The notes beneath the pieces were generated by a model. That model did no database searches and was not told the origin of the DNA. It was given only the letters and a program-made list of their open reading frames with translations. Position numbers and translations under genes: made by a program. 64,000 nucleotides of DNA from Lepagella muris (GTDB taxonomy: Bacteria > Bacteroidota > Bacteroidia > Bacteroidales > Muribaculaceae), in contig NZ_SRYB01000016.1 in NCBI RefSeq assembly GCF_004793975.1, positions 43,523 to 107,522 of the forward strand, given 5' to 3'. Below, piece by piece: positions 53,638-62,093 of the stretch (positions are counted from its first letter, which is position 1; each line of letters starts with the position of its first letter).

Positions 53638-55833
53638 ATGAAAAGAATATTATCAGCAGTAACAGCGTCAGTTGTCGCTCTCGCGGCAGCGGCTCACCCC
53701 TCTGAGGGGAAAGTTATCCGTATCTCTACGGACAATACCGACCTTATCCTGAAGGTCGGAAGTAACGGTCGTCTTTACCAGACCTATCTCGGTCCTAAAC
53801 TACTTGACGACACAGAATTGTCACTCCTTGACTGGGCACAGCACGCAGGTAGCGACGGCTCGGTATCCACACGCGGCTGGGAGGCTTATTCGGCATCCGG
53901 TAACGAGGAGTTTTTTGAGCCGGCACTCGGAGTCACTCATGCCGACGGCAATGCCACCACATACCTATATTATGTGGATTCATCGGTTGAACAGGTTGCC
54001 GGAGGCACCCATACGACAATCAGGCTACGCGATGACAAATACCCCTTTGATGTGACACTCAACTACACTGCGTATCCCAAAGAGAACGTGATCAAGACAT
54101 GGAGCGAGATTAGTCACAACGAGAAGAAGTCGGTCACTCTTTCGGCTTACGCTTCGGCAATGCTCTATTTCAATGAACCGGAGTATTACCTGACAGAGTT
54201 CAGCAGCGATTGGGCAAAAGAGGCACAGATGAGTAGCCAAAAACTGCAATTCGGAAAGAAGGTGATAGACACAAAACTCGGCAGCCGTGCAGCCATGCAC
54301 ACTCATCCGTTTTTTGAAATAGGACTCAACGGACCGGTAAAGGAACATTCCGGCGAGGTGCTTATGGGCACTCTCGGATGGACGGGCAATTTCCGTTTTA
54401 TATTCGAGGTTGACAATGTAGGCAACCTCAGAGTTATTCCCGGTATCAATCCCTACGCCTCCAACTATGAATTGAAAGCCAACGAGACTTTCACCACCCC
54501 AGAGTTCATATTTACATTAAGCTACGACGGAACAAGTCAAGGCAGCCGAAACCTGCATGAATGGGCACGCAAATATTCATTGAAAGATGGAGAAGGCTCC
54601 CGTATGACCCTGCTCAATAACTGGGAGAACACCGCCTTTGACTTTGATCAGGAGATACTTGCGGAACTTATGAAGGAAGCCAAACATCTTGGAGTGGATA
54701 TGTTCCTTCTTGATGACGGCTGGTTCGGCAATAAGTACCCGCGCAAGGATGACCATGCCGGGCTTGGCGATTGGGTGGTCACACACGATAAGCTACCCGG
54801 AGGAATTGCGGCATTGGTCCGCTCGGCAGACGAAGCCGGCGTGAAGTTCGGTATATGGATTGAGCCGGAGATGGTCAATCCCAAAAGTGAACTGTATGAG
54901 AGACACCCCGATTGGGTGATTGAACAGCCAAACCGTGACACATACTATTACCGTAATCAGCTTGTACTCGACATGAGCAATCCCAAAGTGCAGGATTATG
55001 TATTCGGCGTGGTTGACAATATCTTGACGGAGAATCCGGACGTGGCTTATTTCAAATGGGACTGCAACAGCCCGATAACAAACATCTATTCGCCATACAA
55101 CAAGGATAAGCAAGGACAGCTATACATTGACCATGTGAGGGGTATTTACAATGTACTGAAACGTGTGAAGGAGAAATATCCTAACGTGCCTATGATGCTG
55201 TGTTCCGGCGGTGGCGCACGTTGCGACTATGAGGCACTCAAATACTTCACTGAATTTTGGTGCAGCGACAATACCGACCCGATAGAACGTGTATATATCC
55301 AATGGGGATTTTCACAGTTCTTCCCGGCGAAAGCTATGGCGGCTCATGTGACAAGTTGGAATAAGAACACTTCCATAAAATTCCGTACAGATGTTGCCTC
55401 AATGTGTAAGTTAGGTTTCGACATAGGGCTTCAGGAACTTAAAGCTGACGAACTCGCCTATTGCCAAGAGGCAATCGCCAACTGGAAAAGATTGCAACCG
55501 GCAATCATGGACGGTATCCAATACCGACTGGTATCTCCCTACGACACCAATCACGCAGCCATTGAGTATGTTGATGCCGATAGGAATATGGGCGTACTCT
55601 TCGCTTATAACCTTTCGCCCCGTTTTCAAGAGAAGCTCAGCAGGGTGAAACTTGAAGGACTGGATCCGCATAAAAAGTATCTCGTCAAAGAGATAAATCT
55701 GATGCCACATACTGAATCCACATTCGCTCAAAACGGAAAAGTTTTCAGTGGCGACTACCTGATGAAAGTTGGACTTGACGTATTCTCTTACACCCACAAC
55801 ACAAGCATGGTTATAGAGATTACCGCAAAATAA
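53638..55833 (+). CDS. GH36 alpha-galactosidase, exported
   Basis: 731 aa with signal peptide (MKRILSAVTASVVALAAAAH). N-terminal beta-supersandwich (~25-310), TIM barrel with LLDDGWFG (357-364), IEPEMVNP, and the nucleophile Asp 475 in KWDCN (473-477). The acid/base lies in SDNTD (543-547), and a C-terminal beta domain finishes the protein. These are the GH36 hallmarks; substrates are raffinose-type oligosaccharides, melibiose or galactomannan side chains. Confidence 0.95.
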   Translation: MKRILSAVTASVVALAAAAHPSEGKVIRISTDNTDLILKVGSNGRLYQTYLGPKLLDDTELSLLDWAQHAGSDGSVSTRGWEAYSASGNEEFFEPALGVTHADGNATTYLYYVDSSVEQVAGGTHTTIRLRDDKYPFDVTLNYTAYPKENVIKTWSEISHNEKKSVTLSAYASAMLYFNEPEYYLTEFSSDWAKEAQMSSQKLQFGKKVIDTKLGSRAAMHTHPFFEIGLNGPVKEHSGEVLMGTLGWTGNFRFIFEVDNVGNLRVIPGINPYASNYELKANETFTTPEFIFTLSYDGTSQGSRNLHEWARKYSLKDGEGSRMTLLNNWENTAFDFDQEILAELMKEAKHLGVDMFLLDDGWFGNKYPRKDDHAGLGDWVVTHDKLPGGIAALVRSADEAGVKFGIWIEPEMVNPKSELYERHPDWVIEQPNRDTYYYRNQLVLDMSNPKVQDYVFGVVDNILTENPDVAYFKWDCNSPITNIYSPYNKDKQGQLYIDHVRGIYNVLKRVKEKYPNVPMMLCSGGGARCDYEALKYFTEFWCSDNTDPIERVYIQWGFSQFFPAKAMAAHVTSWNKNTSIKFRTDVASMCKLGFDIGLQELKADELAYCQEAIANWKRLQPAIMDGIQYRLVSPYDTNHAAIEYVDADRNMGVLFAYNLSPRFQEKLSRVKLEGLDPHKKYLVKEINLMPHTESTFAQNGKVFSGDYLMKVGLDVFSYTHNTSMVIEITAK

Positions 55834-55876
55834 TAAGTCTGTAATAAGCTAATAATAGTTCTCCGTGGTCTTAAAG

Positions 55877-55919
55877 TAGAATCAGGCATAAAGTTTCCAT
55901 TACTTTATGCCTGATTCTA
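55877..55919. terminator. 18-bp perfect hairpin between convergent genes
   Basis: TAGAATCAGGCATAAAGT (55877-55894) and its exact reverse complement (55902-55919) with a 7-nt loop. It separates the galactosidase (plus) from the P1B ATPase (minus). U-runs are weak on both sides, but the stem alone should stop or protect both transcripts. Confidence 0.8.
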
Positions 55920-55941
55920 TTAAATCATTATCGTAATTCGC

Positions 55942-57852
55942 TCATGTATTACGCACATACATTGCTCTGATAGCGTTGAGAATCGCGAGTATCATCACTC
56001 CGACATCTGCGAATATGGCAAGCCACATATTCACGATACCGAAGATGCCGAGAATCAGACATACACCTTTTATACCTAACGCCATTATGATATTTTCCCA
56101 TACAATTTTGAGACACTTGCGGGAGATGCGGATTGCCTTGCCAATTTTCAATGGATCATCATCCATTAAGACCACATCGGCAGCCTCAATAGCAGCGTCA
56201 CTTCCCATTGCCCCCATCGCTATGCCTATATCTGCGCGTGAGAGTACAGGTGCATCGTTTATCCCATCGCCAACAAATGCCACTTTGGCTTCACCTTTCT
56301 CTTTTTTAAGTATTTTTTCAAGTTGCGCCACTTTGTCGGAAGGCAGAAGTTCACTATAAACCTTATCAATACCAAGTTGTTTTGCTGTCTGCTCTGCAAC
56401 CATCTTAGAGTCACCGGTAAGCATTACGGTTTGTGTTACCCCCGACTTATTCAGGTCGGCAATGGCTTTTTCAGAAGTGGGTTTCACAACATCACCAAGT
56501 ACAATGTGTCCGGCATATTCTCCATCAATAGCAATGTGGACAATTGTCCCCGCTGTCTTGCAATGACACGGAGTAAGTCCAAGACTCCTCATAAGTTTCT
56601 CATTACCTGCCGCTATGGTTTTACCGTCTATCTCGGCAGTAACACCCTGACCACTTATTTCCTTGACATTACTCATACGACTCCGATCTATTTCATGACC
56701 ATAAGCACGCTGTAATGACTTACCTATCGGATGGGAAGATGATGATTCCACTATAGCGGCATACTCCAAGAGTTGTGATTTCCGATGTTCTATATCTTCG
56801 TCGTGATTTCCGTGGTAAGCGTTTACCTCAAAAACGCCCTCCGTCAATGTGCCGGTCTTGTCAAACACCACTGTCTTTACTTTTGACAGAGTCTCAAGAA
56901 TATTGGCACCTTTTACGAGAATACCTTCACGGCTTGATCCACCGATTCCGGCAAAGAACGACAACGGTATGCTGACAACCAATGCACAGGGACAACTAAT
57001 CACGAGGAATACCAATGCTCGATAAATCCATGTTTCAAAGGTTGAGAAGTCAAGCGATGCACCACTGAATATGATCAAGAATAACGGCGGTAGCAAAGCA
57101 AGAGCCAATGCTCCATAGCATACGGCAGGAGTATAGATACGGGCAAACTTTGCAATAAAGTTCTCCGATTTTGATTTCCTTGACGCCGAATCCTCCACAA
57201 GCTCAAGTATTTTTGAGACGGTGGAGTCGCCAAACTCCTTCGAGGTGCGCACTTTCAATACACCTGACATACTCACACTTCCGCTTATCACCTCATCGCC
57301 ATCGTGAACCTCGCGTGGCATAGACTCTCCGGTCAATGCAGATGTGTCAAGTGACGATTCTCCGGCTACAATAATCCCATCAATGGGCACCTTCTCACCG
57401 GGTTGTACCAATATAATACTGCCTACCGCCACATCATCGGGATCAACCTTTACAATTTTACCATCTTCTTCAATATTGGCATAATCCGGGCGAATATCCA
57501 TCAGTGCCGCTATGTTTCGGCGACTTTTTCCTATGGCATAGCTTTGAAAGAATTCACCGATCTGATAGAATAGCATTACTGCTATTGCTTCCAGATAATC
57601 ACCACTTTTTTCATATATTGCAAGTGCGAAAGCACCCACAGTTGCAACGGCCATAAGGAAATTCTCATCAAACACCCGACCGTGAATAATCCCAAGCCAC
57701 GCCTTTTTCAATATATCATAACCAATTATCAGATAAACGACAAGATATAGGGCAAGTCTTATCCATCCGGTAATATCAATAAAAAGCAAACTGACTGTCA
57801 TCACCAGTGCGATGATGATGCGCGTCAGCATATTGCGTTGTTTTCTGTTCAT
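55942..57852 (-). CDS. P1B-type heavy-metal-translocating ATPase (Zn/Cd/Pb class)
   Basis: 636 aa. No N-terminal metal-binding domain. GES actuator motif SALTGES (171-177), CPC in the sixth TM helix (287-289), phosphorylation site DKTGTLT (331-337), HP locus SSSHPIG, GDGINDAP, and the last TM helices with KGVCLILG and ADVGV. The CPC with Asp in the last helix fits the P1B-2 class, which exports Zn, Cd or Pb. Its metallochaperone domain is a separate gene 60 bp upstream. Inner membrane. Confidence 0.92.
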   Translation of the reverse strand: MNRKQRNMLTRIIIALVMTVSLLFIDITGWIRLALYLVVYLIIGYDILKKAWLGIIHGRVFDENFLMAVATVGAFALAIYEKSGDYLEAIAVMLFYQIGEFFQSYAIGKSRRNIAALMDIRPDYANIEEDGKIVKVDPDDVAVGSIILVQPGEKVPIDGIIVAGESSLDTSALTGESMPREVHDGDEVISGSVSMSGVLKVRTSKEFGDSTVSKILELVEDSASRKSKSENFIAKFARIYTPAVCYGALALALLPPLFLIIFSGASLDFSTFETWIYRALVFLVISCPCALVVSIPLSFFAGIGGSSREGILVKGANILETLSKVKTVVFDKTGTLTEGVFEVNAYHGNHDEDIEHRKSQLLEYAAIVESSSSHPIGKSLQRAYGHEIDRSRMSNVKEISGQGVTAEIDGKTIAAGNEKLMRSLGLTPCHCKTAGTIVHIAIDGEYAGHIVLGDVVKPTSEKAIADLNKSGVTQTVMLTGDSKMVAEQTAKQLGIDKVYSELLPSDKVAQLEKILKKEKGEAKVAFVGDGINDAPVLSRADIGIAMGAMGSDAAIEAADVVLMDDDPLKIGKAIRISRKCLKIVWENIIMALGIKGVCLILGIFGIVNMWLAIFADVGVMILAILNAIRAMYVRNT

Positions 57853-57912
57853 ATCCTTATAGCTTCAGGAAGCAGTCCGACCAACAAGGTCAGGCTGCCA
57901 CTCTATTGTTTG

Positions 57913-58128
57913 TCAGAGAATCTCAAAATCAGGCTCCACTTTCTTGGCTACTTTCAGCACTTCAGCCATCACAGCATCCTTTTCGACACCTTCTTCAAAT
58001 TCCACTTTCATTTTCTGGGTCATGAAAGAGATTGTAAGTCCTTTCACACCGGCAACCTTCTTGGCTGCATCTTCCACAAGGTTTGCGCAGTTCGCGCAAT
58101 CGACCTCAATCTTAAATGTCTTGCTCAT
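57913..58128 (-). CDS. Small HMA-domain metallochaperone
   Basis: 71 aa from ATG 58126-58128 (MSKTFKIEVDCANCANLVED); the frame extends upstream of the promoter and is not used. One heavy-metal-associated fold with CX2C (CANC, Cys 11 and Cys 14). Probably delivers metal to the ATPase, replacing the domain that the ATPase lacks. Confidence 0.92.
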   Translation of the reverse strand: MSKTFKIEVDCANCANLVEDAAKKVAGVKGLTISFMTQKMKVEFEEGVEKDAVMAEVLKVAKKVEPDFEIL

Positions 58129-58158
58129 TTTAATATGATTATAAGTTTTTTCTGAGTG

Positions 58159-58194
58159 CAAAGTTACGCCAAACTTATTGCAAACGGTTTGCAA
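58159..58194 (-). promoter_or_regulatory. Promoter and palindromic operator of the metal-export pair
   Basis: On the minus strand TAACTTTG (58166-58159) is the -7 box, 30 bp before the HMA ATG. Where the -33 box should be, there is no TTTG; instead a 17-bp palindrome TTGCAAAC-g-GTTTGCAA (58178-58194) covers the place. This is the expected position for a metal-responsive repressor or activator site. The regulator is not in the window. Confidence 0.75.
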
Positions 58195-58469
58195 AATATG
58201 ACATGGCGACAAAAGGCAATCGCAAGGCTTTTCAAGATGATAATTCCCAAGTCGTTCAAATAAAAATAAAAAGAGGAACAAGACAGAATTATTCGGGATA
58301 GCGGATTGGATTTTATCAATGTGAAGCCCGTAGGAAAACTTTTTTGAAAAAAGTCGGTCATCGGATTAAATATAGTATGCTGTTTTGGTATATATGTTAT
58401 TTGTATTGACTGATAAGATGTTACAAAAAATAGATTGCGAAAATATTTTGTCGATTTTCTCTAAAAATG
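58195..58469. other. AT-rich gap between metal-export operon and accessory genes
   Basis: No coding frame with protein-like composition, and no terminator. A tight ACTTTTTT/AAAAAAGT hairpin at about 58338-58355 is the only structure seen. Confidence 0.4.
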
Positions 58470-58500
58470 TTTTGTCGGTTCGGTAATTTGTAGTAACTTT
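58470..58500 (+). promoter_or_regulatory. Consensus promoter of the orphan gene pair
   Basis: TTTG (58470-58473), 19 bp, TAACTTTG (58493-58500). Start near 58507, which gives an unusually long leader of about 314 nt before the ATG at 58821. Confidence 0.88.
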
Positions 58501-58537
58501 GGACTAAGTTAATCTAAAAACCGAAAATACGAAACAG

Positions 58538-58808
58538 AAAACCGTATAAAACACATACAATAACGACTTGTAGACAAGTTATTTGGTGTTGGTAAATCTG
58601 GAAAATTTAACAAACGTAGTCCAAATGATAAGTCGAAGAGTGGGAATGTACCCGAGCAGGGCGCAACCTACTTTTTCTTATTGTGACTGCAAGGCATTTT
58701 CCAGAGCCTATCTACCCAATGAGAGAGAAGTTTATAGGGAGCGACCTTTTTCATTTTCTGCCTTATTGGGGATTTGTCATAAGTCTAAACCGAATAAAAA
58801 CCGTATAA
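58538..58808 (+). repeat. Direct leader repeats flanking about 247 bp
   Basis: The 12-mer AAAACCGTATAA occurs at 58538-58549 and 58797-58808. Each is preceded by a related TCTAAA...CCGAA segment (58513-58526 and 58783-58794), so about 25-35 bp of leader is duplicated imperfectly. The second copy is right before the ATG at 58821. The region between holds an 87-codon frame without recognisable protein character and a GACTTGT/ACAAGT hairpin at 58565-58580. Confidence 0.75.
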
Positions 58809-58820
58809 TACCAAAAGACT

Positions 58821-59267
58821 ATGGCAGAAAAGGAATACAAAGATAGCGCATCAAGAGATGGATACATTATAACGCTGTACACTGACAACTCATCAAAGAT
58901 TGAACGGCTGTTTATACAAAGGGATACCCGAAAGGAACTTGAAAAGATTTGGCGTGAAAACTCCAATGGAGAGCCAATCCCCCCAACTTGCAGCAACACA
59001 CAATATCTCGGAAAGAAAATTCTCGATACGTTCTGCAACGGAGAGCGCAAAGGCGTAATCGGCGACTATGAGATTACAAGAGAGCCAAACAACAGCATCT
59101 CGCTAATCCGTACATACGGGAAAGGTAATGGGATGCAGGGACTGCGCGAATGTGCGGCGCATTTCGGTTTTGAGATTGACCCCAAATGGAATAACCGCCA
59201 AATTGCACCGAACCTTATCAAATTTATCCATAAATTGGATAAGGCAGATAAGGATGCAAAGGAATAA
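58821..59267 (+). CDS. Orphan protein, accessory region
   Basis: 148 aa, hydrophilic, no signal peptide. Contains no motif I recognise. Composition (many K, E, D, N) and continuity make a real gene likely, and a consensus promoter lies upstream. Not obviously related to the gene 79 bp downstream. Confidence 0.65.
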   Translation: MAEKEYKDSASRDGYIITLYTDNSSKIERLFIQRDTRKELEKIWRENSNGEPIPPTCSNTQYLGKKILDTFCNGERKGVIGDYEITREPNNSISLIRTYGKGNGMQGLRECAAHFGFEIDPKWNNRQIAPNLIKFIHKLDKADKDAKE

Positions 59268-59346
59268 GACGGTGACAAATTAAATATCAGACGGCATTTT
59301 GTTATATCCCATCAGCTATTAACCCATTGAAAAAAAAGTAAACGAT

Positions 59347-59850
59347 ATGAGTTTGTTAGATCACAACAACGAAGCGGGCTTCGACCGATATATGGAAAAT
59401 AAGTTTTGGTTTGAACACAGCTTCAAAAGCAGAGTTGTGTCAGTGCTAATCATTGACCCAAAGAATGAATTTCCGTTGTGTGACCTTAAATTTGAGGGGA
59501 TAAGTACAAAATACTTTGACCTGTCAAATATTACGGAACAGGATTTTCACCTTATCGGAAAATGGATGACAGAACGTATTATTGACGGAGGATTTGCATA
59601 CGATGGTCTGATGTTTGACAATGCCGACTGTATTCCGACTGACTTTGAGGGAAAGGAGGATGAGTATAACTTGGAGCAAATGATAATATCCGCTCTGAAA
59701 AGGGAGGATGATTTTCAGATACTTCCGAGTGCTTATCCTTGCAAACCGATACCTTTCGACAAGATAATGGTGGCGGTAAGGTGTAAGAAGTTTCCCAAAT
59801 ATCTATGGGGTAAGGACTTGCAGACCGATATTATTGATATGACTGAATAA
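59347..59850 (+). CDS. Orphan protein, accessory region
   Basis: 167 aa, soluble. Short strands (VVSVLIIDPKN, FPLCDLKFEGIS) and an acidic middle; no catalytic motif recognised. Same strand as the previous orphan gene; 79 bp between them. Its composition suggests a small intracellular protein. Function unknown. Confidence 0.65.
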   Translation: MSLLDHNNEAGFDRYMENKFWFEHSFKSRVVSVLIIDPKNEFPLCDLKFEGISTKYFDLSNITEQDFHLIGKWMTERIIDGGFAYDGLMFDNADCIPTDFEGKEDEYNLEQMIISALKREDDFQILPSAYPCKPIPFDKIMVAVRCKKFPKYLWGKDLQTDIIDMTE

Positions 59851-60016
59851 AATTACTCACTCTAATTAATAGAGCTATATTCTGAGTTTGTTACACCTGA
59901 CGAGGAACTTGAAATCAATCCCGCTTTTCATCTATTATTTTATATAATATGGGATATTGAGCCATACGATAACAATTTTTGAGCCGTAAAACAACACTAT
60001 TATCATTTTTTCAATG

Positions 60017-60024
60017 TATTTTTG
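60017..60024 (+). promoter_or_regulatory. -7 box candidate of the amidohydrolase operon
   Basis: TATTTTTG (TAnnTTTG), about 109 bp before the ATG; no TTTG at the -33 distance. Confidence 0.45.
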
Positions 60025-60132
60025 CAGTGTTAATTAGAATCAAGCCCGTGTTGTTCGAGTTTCCGACATACCGCTACCTGCGTACCGGAGATGTTATAGG
60101 TCACTGCACGGATTTTGGCAAACAGCTGAAAG

Positions 60133-61518
60133 ATGAAAAGAATAGTTAATCTCATGACGGCTTTAGCTATATCATCCACTGCATTGTCGCAAAATGCGGT
60201 GGATGTACATTGCCACGACATTTTGCCTGATTTCGTGAAAGCTCTTGACGTACACGGGGCTGCATTGGATGAGACTTTCCCACTTCCGGCATGGGACGTT
60301 AACGACCACATTGCGTTTATGGATTCAGCTGGCATAAAGACTTCGGTGCTTTCAATGCCCGCCCCACAGCCTTACTTTGGCAATGCCGAGGAATGTCGGG
60401 ATATTATCCGTCGGTATAACGAACAGACCGCAGAGATATGCCGACAGCACCCCGACCGTTTCAGATTCGTTGCGGCTCTGCCGCTTCCGGATGTGGATTT
60501 GGCTATGGAAGAAGCGGCATACGCCCTCGACAACCTTGGAGCAATCGGGGTGAAACTTGCCACAAACAGTCGTGGGCAATATCTTGGCGACGAGTCGCTT
60601 GATCCATTGATGGCGATGCTCAACGAGCGCAATGCCGTGGTGATAATCCACCCACATAAGCCTGTGCCTGTAAATGACAGTATTATCGCAACGGCTCCGC
60701 TGGCAATCTATGAGTATCCTGCGGAAACAACACGCGCCGTCATCAATATGATAGCGCGTAATGTTCCGGCACGTTATCCAAACATCAAATGGGTGATTCC
60801 TCACTGCGGGTCGTTTCTGCCGTTGGCTATTCCTCGCATGAAGGCGGTGCTCCCGGCGATGACAGCAAAAGGTTTGATGCAACCGGTGGACTTTGATGCA
60901 AACCTTACATCGTTCTATTACGACCTTGCCGGTGCGCCGTCAGTTGAAGCGATAGAGTCGATGCTGACAATAACCACACCCGACCATATAATGTATGGTT
61001 CGGATTATCCGTATCAACCGACGCAAGTTCTTGTCGCAGGGAAACGCCGACTTGAAGAGGCTATCGCCGAAAGTCAACGACTATCGCAGTACAAGGAGAT
61101 GTTCTTTGCCGGGAATGCCTCCAAGCTCTTCAATCTGCCATATCAGCAACCGGTGAAAGCGGTTGAAAACATCGATTCCATGCTCGTGCGTATTTCTGAA
61201 ATCGATGTATTTCCGGAATATCTTGACGAATACATGAAAGCGGCTTTGACTGTCGGAGCTAACTCAGTTGCTAATGAGGAGGGGGTGGTCTGCATCTATC
61301 CTATGGTGCAGAAACGTGATGATTGCAAAGTGCGCATCCTTGAAATATACCGCGATATGGACGCATACCGCCATCACATAACCACACCTTGGTTTCAGAC
61401 ATATAAACAAGGGACCCTCCACATGGTCAAGAACCTCGACCTCGTGGATATGTGTCCGATGAACCCTTCAGATATGCCCAACATATTCCGAAAAATGCAA
61501 TATGGACACGATCGATAA
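60133..61518 (+). CDS. Secreted amidohydrolase fused to an ABM (YgiN-like) domain
   Basis: 461 aa with signal peptide (MKRIVNLMTALAISSTALS). Residues ~22-340 are an amidohydrolase-2 TIM barrel like ACMSD: VDVHCHD metal-binding motif, IIHPHKP, VIPHCGSFLPL and YGSDYPYQP. Residues ~360-455 (MLVRISEIDVFPEYLDEYMKAAL...VRILEIYRDMDAYRHHITTPWFQTYK) form an antibiotic-biosynthesis-monooxygenase fold, as in quinol oxygenase-like YgiN. A hydrolase or decarboxylase with a redox-type domain, exported, substrate unknown. First gene of a three-gene operon. Confidence 0.8.
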   Translation: MKRIVNLMTALAISSTALSQNAVDVHCHDILPDFVKALDVHGAALDETFPLPAWDVNDHIAFMDSAGIKTSVLSMPAPQPYFGNAEECRDIIRRYNEQTAEICRQHPDRFRFVAALPLPDVDLAMEEAAYALDNLGAIGVKLATNSRGQYLGDESLDPLMAMLNERNAVVIIHPHKPVPVNDSIIATAPLAIYEYPAETTRAVINMIARNVPARYPNIKWVIPHCGSFLPLAIPRMKAVLPAMTAKGLMQPVDFDANLTSFYYDLAGAPSVEAIESMLTITTPDHIMYGSDYPYQPTQVLVAGKRRLEEAIAESQRLSQYKEMFFAGNASKLFNLPYQQPVKAVENIDSMLVRISEIDVFPEYLDEYMKAALTVGANSVANEEGVVCIYPMVQKRDDCKVRILEIYRDMDAYRHHITTPWFQTYKQGTLHMVKNLDLVDMCPMNPSDMPNIFRKMQYGHDR

Positions 61519-61542
61519 TCATATTAAAAACAATATAAAATA

Positions 61543-62082
61543 ATGAAAAAGGTGTTGATTCTTTCGGGAAGTCCCCGAAAATGTGGCAATTCCGATCTGC
61601 TTTGTGATGAGTTCATACGCGGAGCTACTGATGCCGAAAACAATGTGGAAAAAATCTGGATTCCTGCCAAAAAGATCGGTTATTGCCGGGCCTGCTACTA
61701 CTGTAAGCACCATAATGGTGAATGCTGCATAAAGGATGATATGGCAGAAGTGCTTCAGAAGATGCTTGCTGCCGATGTGCTTGTGCTTGCATCGCCGGTA
61801 TATTTCTATTCGGTAGATGCCCAGATGAAAGCCGTGATTGACCGCACAGTGGCAAGATGGTTGGAATTTAAGGATAAGGAATTCTATTACATCATGACTG
61901 CCGCCGAGGATGAAGAGCACACGATGGACTGCACCCTCGAATGTTTTCGCGGACTTGCCGCATGTTTTGAGGGGTCGAAGGAGATGGGCGTGATTCGTGG
62001 CAAAGGCGTGTATGACAAAGGTGAAATACGCGACACCCCTTACATGAATCAAGCATACGAAATGGGGAAATCAATTAAATAA
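61543..62082 (+). CDS. Flavodoxin-fold NAD(P)H-dependent reductase
   Basis: 179 aa. FMN-phosphate loop LSGSPRKCGNSDLL, then a Cys cluster (Cys 48, 51, 54, 61, 62: CRACYYCKHHNGECC) with DDM downstream, and ASPVYFYSVDAQMKAVIDR. Such Cys clusters occur in the flavodoxin-like/iron-sulfur flavoprotein families; whether it binds a cluster is open. 24 bp after the amidohydrolase. Confidence 0.85.
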   Translation: MKKVLILSGSPRKCGNSDLLCDEFIRGATDAENNVEKIWIPAKKIGYCRACYYCKHHNGECCIKDDMAEVLQKMLAADVLVLASPVYFYSVDAQMKAVIDRTVARWLEFKDKEFYYIMTAAEDEEHTMDCTLECFRGLAACFEGSKEMGVIRGKGVYDKGEIRDTPYMNQAYEMGKSIK

Positions 62083-62093
62083 ACTATACAGAC

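Noticed and set aside
58583..58846. 87-codon plus-strand frame before the first orphan gene
   Set aside because: No protein-like pattern, it overlaps the start of the next gene in another frame, and lies in a duplicated leader segment.
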